Notes under the pieces: generated by a model
What the model was told of the DNA's origin: nothing
Databases searched by the model: none
The model's input: the letters and a program-made list of their open reading frames with translations, nothing else
From: Acidilobaceae archaeon
GTDB taxonomy: Archaea > Thermoproteota > Thermoprotei_A > Sulfolobales > Acidilobaceae
Assembly (NCBI GenBank): GCA_026985435.1
Contig: JALSQL010000124.1
Location: forward strand, 1 to 8,149
DNA: 8,149 nucleotides
Direction of reading: 5' to 3'
Shown here: piece by piece, positions 5,666 to 8,149 of the stretch
How the letters are laid out: the number at the start of each line of letters is the position of its first letter
Position numbering within the stretch: position 1 is the stretch's first letter
Made by a program: the position numbers and the translations under genes

Positions 5666-7090
5666 CTATCCCTGCTGCCAGGGGGGAGCGGGTAGGGGGA
5701 ATGTCGTGGAGTTGAGGTTCTCCGGTATGCTGCCAGGGTCTACGTTGTAGGCGCCGGGGTAGAGTATTATGCTTGTTAGGTATATCGCCTCGGCCACTCT
5801 GGGCGCGGGCCTTACCATCGCGTCGTTGTAGTCGTAGCTGACGAGGTATATCCTATTGGTCTGCACGGCCGTTATGTTGTAGACGGCGTCCCCTATCACG
5901 CTGTGGAGGTAGTCGACCACCTGCTGGCGGGTCATGTTGATGGCGCCGTGGCCGGCTGTAACTATGATAACGTCCGGGTTCACCTCGACGAGGCTCTCGG
6001 GGTTGACCGACCTCCAGCCGGTGATGTTGGAGTAGGCGTTAACGCCGCCAGCGAGGGTTATGATGTCGTTCTGGAAGGTGCCGGAGCCGGCCACGTAGAG
6101 CGGGCTGAGCCACACTATGAGGGCGACCCTGGCCCTGGGCACTCCCGTCGAGTTTAGGTACTCGTCTATGTAGCTCCTGACCTGGGTGGCGTTCTGCTCG
6201 AGGCTGGCTGCAAGCGCCGCCGCCTCCGCCGGGTGGCCGGTCGCCTGGCCCACGATTATTATGCTCCGAACCACGTCGCCGAAGGTGGCGTCGGGGAGGA
6301 GTATGACGGGTATCCCGTAGTGTGAGAGCTCCTCCTTCAGCTGGTGGTTGCTGGTAACGCTGTCAATGCCTATAACCAGGTCGGGCCTGACGGCGAGTAT
6401 GCGCTCCACGTCGGGGTACCACCCGCTCCCGATATCTACTAGGGTGCCGTTCTCGCGGAGCTCCACGACCTCGGGCGGGTAGTCGGAGTAGCTGTCCACC
6501 GCAACCACCTGGCTGCTAGCGTTGACGGCCCATAGGATCTCCGTCACGCTGGGGAACAGGCTGACTATCCTCAGGGGCCTCGAGGGTATGGTCACGGGCT
6601 CGCCGGTCGCGTCGGCCACGGTCACGGGGAAGAGTACTAGCTGGTAGAGGCTGTCAATCCTGGAGGCCAGCCGGGATATGGCCGACTCCAGCTCGCTCAC
6701 ATTAGCCGCGCCGCTCTCCAGCTGCTGCTGGAGTGTGAGGAGCTGCTGCTGGAGCGCCTCGATCTCGCCCGCGAGTGCCGTTAGGTTGGAGGCCTGGCTC
6801 GTCTGGTTGGACTCCAGCGACTCGAGCCTGGCCGACAGGTCGTCCAGCACGCTGCTGAGCGCCTCGATCTGGCTGGCCAGCTTGGAGATGCTCGAGTTCT
6901 GCCCCTCGCGTATCTCGCCCACAGCCTCCGCTATCCTAGACACGTTCTGGGATAGACCGCTTATGCTGGCGCTTATCCTGTCCTGCTTCTCGCTTATACT
7001 CGACAGCTTCCCCGCCACGTAGCCGACGGCCCCCAGGGAGACGAGGGCCACGAGCAGGGCCGCCGCGGCGAGGGCCTTCGCCTGCTCCAC
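5666..7090 (-). CDS. membrane-anchored BtuF-like (cobalamin/Fe-siderophore type) ABC substrate-binding protein with coiled-coil stalk
   Basis: The protein (474 residues from GTG 7090) has three parts. A single hydrophobic helix (about 7-28) lacks a lipobox cysteine, so it is probably an N-terminal membrane anchor. Residues about 30-150 are a Leu/Ile/Ser/Gln-rich coiled coil with heptads such as LQQQLLTLQQQLES. From about 154 a periplasmic-binding fold of the BtuF/FhuD class follows: PVTVADATGEPVTIPSRPLRIVSLFPSVTEIL region (156-186), DYPPE (203-207), RPDLVIG (235-241) and VNPDVIIV (370-377). Thirteen N-X-S/T sequons suit a glycosylated exterior protein. The frame extends to ATG 7204, but the TATA-like box at 7124-7131 lies inside that extension, and GTG 7090 follows GGTGGG and sits just before the helix. 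The ligand may be a corrinoid or an iron chelate. No permease or ATPase gene is in the window. Confidence 0.85.
   Translation of the reverse strand: MEQAKALAAAALLVALVSLGAVGYVAGKLSSISEKQDRISASISGLSQNVSRIAEAVGEIREGQNSSISKLASQIEALSSVLDDLSARLESLESNQTSQASNLTALAGEIEALQQQLLTLQQQLESGAANVSELESAISRLASRIDSLYQLVLFPVTVADATGEPVTIPSRPLRIVSLFPSVTEILWAVNASSQVVAVDSYSDYPPEVVELRENGTLVDIGSGWYPDVERILAVRPDLVIGIDSVTSNHQLKEELSHYGIPVILLPDATFGDVVRSIIIVGQATGHPAEAAALAASLEQNATQVRSYIDEYLNSTGVPRARVALIVWLSPLYVAGSGTFQNDIITLAGGVNAYSNITGWRSVNPESLVEVNPDVIIVTAGHGAINMTRQQVVDYLHSVIGDAVYNITAVQTNRIYLVSYDYNDAMVRPAPRVAEAIYLTSIILYPGAYNVDPGSIPENLNSTTFPLPAPPWQQG
6720..6870. repeat. heptad-phased DNA repeats in the coiled-coil coding region
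   Basis: AGCTGCTGCTGGAG occurs at 6720-6733 and again at 6741-6754, a period of 21 bp, which equals one protein heptad. GAGCGCCTCGATCT occurs at 6752-6765 and 6857-6870, a spacing of 105 bp or five heptads. On the coding (minus) strand they encode LQQQL units and IEAL units of the stalk. Confidence 0.75.
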
Positions 7091-7103
7091 AAGCCCACCC
7101 TGG

Positions 7104-7127
7104 ATACCCCGTCCAGAGTGGGGGTAT
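7104..7127. promoter_or_regulatory. inverted repeat over the binding-protein promoter, possible operator
   Basis: ATACCCC at 7104-7110 and GGGGTAT at 7121-7127 are perfect inverted arms with a 10-bp spacer. The right arm overlaps the TATA-like box and the left arm falls at the expected transcription start (about 7101). A protein bound here would block TBP or polymerase. The symmetry is seen; the operator role is inferred. Confidence 0.35.
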
Positions 7128-7131
7128 ATCA
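7124..7131 (-). promoter_or_regulatory. TATA-like box for the stalked binding-protein gene
   Basis: The minus strand reads TGATATACC, centred near 7127. Transcription would start near 7101, leaving a leader of about 10 nt that includes GGGTGGG before GTG 7090. This supports the shorter start for that gene. Confidence 0.5.
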
Positions 7132-7239
7132 AGGTGAATACACGGGCTAGCCAAGATTCATGCGAGGCTCGGGGGTTGCAGACCGCTTTACTGGTCCTAC
7201 ACAACTCGCGTACAAATCACATATAATTCTCGATTATAC

Positions 7240-7250
7240 TTAAAAAATTA
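7240..7250 (+). promoter_or_regulatory. TATA box for the duplicated-domain secreted protein
   Basis: TTAAAAAATTA is the strongest TATA-like sequence in the window, within an unusually AT-rich stretch (about 7212-7253). Its centre is about 35 nt from GTG 7280, so the leader would be roughly 8-12 nt. GGTG at 7269-7272 lies 7 nt before the GTG and could act as a ribosome-binding site. Confidence 0.6.
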
Positions 7251-7279
7251 GCATGGGAGTCTAAACCCGGTGCTCGCGA

Positions 7280-8149
7280 GTGGCAGCGAGTGAGACCGCG
7301 AGGACCGCCCTGCTGCTGGTGGTGGCGCTGGTGGCTGGCGTGGCGGCCGGCTACCTGGCCGGGAGCCACGCCGCCCAGGCCCCCGCCAGTAGCGGCGGCC
7401 AGTACTCTGGAGGGTACACGACCACAACCCAGCCAGCTACAACAGGGCCCATGCAGGGCGGCCAGGCTCCAGCCAGCGGGGGGTACAACGTGAAGCTAGC
7501 CTACAGCGAGAAGTATGGGTTCTACCTGACCGACGCTAGGGGGATGACGCTATACATTTTCACCGCGGACTACGACGGGCAGAGCCACTGCCAGGGCAAG
7601 TGCGCCAGCAACTGGCCGGTGTTCTACGTGGACCAAGTAAAGCCGGCGCCCGGCCTGGACCCGGCTGACTTCGGGGTCATAGTGAGGCCCGACGGCTCGA
7701 AGCAGGTCACCTACAAGGGCCACCCGCTATACTACTTCCACAAGGACCAGAAACCCGGCGACATAAAGGGCGACGGCCTCCACCCGCCAGCCGGCTACTG
7801 GCTGGTTGCAAAGCCCGACTACACTGTGCTAGTCGCCACCAAGCCCGGCCTAGGCGACTACCTGACCGACGCCAGGGGCATGACGCTATACTTCTTCGCC
7901 AGGGACACAGGCCTGAACAGCAGCTGCTACGGGACATGCGCCCAGCACTGGCCGATATTCACAGGGGAGCCCAACAGGCTCGTGATACCCTCAATACTCA
8001 ACATCACCGACTTCACATTCACGGTTAGGAGCGACGGCACCGTCCAGCTGGCATACAAGGGCCACCCGCTGTACTACTTCTACAAGGACCAGAAGCCGGG
8101 TGACACGCTTGGGCAGGGAGTGAAGAACGTTTGGTTCGTAGCCAGCATA
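7280..8149 (+). CDS. secreted protein with two tandem COG4315/PF03640-type domains (3' end beyond window)
   Basis: The frame is open from GTG 7280 to the window edge, 290 codons; an in-frame TAA at 7262 and no other start codon between them fix this start. Residues 9-27 form a hydrophobic signal or anchor helix, followed by a Gly/Thr/Gln/Pro-rich linker (about 31-68). Two homologous domains follow, at about 71-178 and 181-290. Each has the YLTDARGMTLYxF motif, a CxxxC pair (C104/C108 and C216/C220) followed by a Trp-Pro, and YKGHPLYYFxKDQKPGD. These match the 'secreted repeat of unknown function' family (PF03640, COG4315, conserved Yx(F/W/Y)xxD). There is no lipobox cysteine near the helix. 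The biochemical function of the family is not established. It diverges from the binding-protein gene across a 189-bp gap. More domains could follow beyond the edge. Confidence 0.85.
   Translation, partial: MAASETARTALLLVVALVAGVAAGYLAGSHAAQAPASSGGQYSGGYTTTTQPATTGPMQGGQAPASGGYNVKLAYSEKYGFYLTDARGMTLYIFTADYDGQSHCQGKCASNWPVFYVDQVKPAPGLDPADFGVIVRPDGSKQVTYKGHPLYYFHKDQKPGDIKGDGLHPPAGYWLVAKPDYTVLVATKPGLGDYLTDARGMTLYFFARDTGLNSSCYGTCAQHWPIFTGEPNRLVIPSILNITDFTFTVRSDGTVQLAYKGHPLYYFYKDQKPGDTLGQGVKNVWFVASI
7523..8104 (+). repeat. internal tandem duplication within the secreted protein gene
   Basis: Two segments of about 112-114 codons are repeated. The 13-codon motif at 7523-7561 matches that at 7859-7897 in 12 of 13 residues. 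The 17-codon motif at 7712-7762 matches 8054-8104 in 16 of 17. DNA identity in these blocks is high, with mostly third-position changes, while the sequence between them has diverged. Confidence 0.85.

Noticed and set aside
7091..7204. Longer N-terminus of the binding protein from ATG 7204
   Set aside because: The extra 38 residues do not resemble a signal sequence, and a TATA-like box and inverted repeat lie inside them. GTG 7090 sits directly before the membrane helix with a GGTGGG upstream.
7155..7205. Possible tRNA or small RNA (GACC-loop-GGTC hairpin and a CTGCAAC-like loop)
   Set aside because: Only a 4-bp stem forms, there is no T-arm GGTTCGA-type sequence, and the anticodon stem does not pair.

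Overview
The window reads as chromosomal DNA of a GC-rich hyperthermophilic crenarchaeon, most likely of the Desulfurococcales/Pyrodictiaceae type. The clues are AGG arginine and ATA isoleucine codons in a very GC-rich background, GTG starts, short or absent leaders behind AT-rich TATA-like boxes, a fused AbrB-PhoU regulator typical of archaea, a methanopterin-type pterin pathway enzyme, and surface proteins crowded with N-glycosylation sequons. The genus is an inference; no rRNA or tRNA is present to confirm it.

Layout: (1) 1-610, minus, the N-terminal part of a TrkH-type potassium transporter, cut by the window edge. (2) 665-1978, plus, an ArsB/NhaD-superfamily ion permease, divergent from trkH around one AT-rich box. 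(3) 1949-2914, minus, beta-RFAP synthase (mptG), overlapping the end of the permease. (4) 3150-4127, plus, an AbrB-PhoU fusion regulator. (5) 4130-5611, minus, ATP-type phosphoenolpyruvate carboxykinase (pckA), tail to tail with the regulator. (6) 5666-7090, minus, a BtuF-like substrate-binding protein carried on a membrane helix and a long coiled-coil stalk. (7) 7280-8149, plus, a secreted protein with a duplicated COG4315/PF03640-type domain, running off the right edge.

The genes mostly alternate in strand, and nearly every one has its own TATA-like box, so there is no clear operon. Two themes can be inferred. Genes 1, 2 and 4 concern ion and possibly phosphate homeostasis. Genes 6 and 7 are a divergent pair of cell-surface proteins that may share a job in capturing a cofactor or metal complex. 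Genes 3 and 5 are metabolic: C1-carrier pterin synthesis and the PEP/oxaloacetate branch point.

No transposon, CRISPR array, tRNA or rRNA was seen. No gap between genes exceeds 300 bases. The points most worth a second look are the stalked binding protein with heptad-phased DNA repeats, the methionine at a metal-ligand lysine position in PEPCK, the duplicated CxxxC surface protein beside the binding protein, and the single TATA-like element placed equidistant from two divergent starts.
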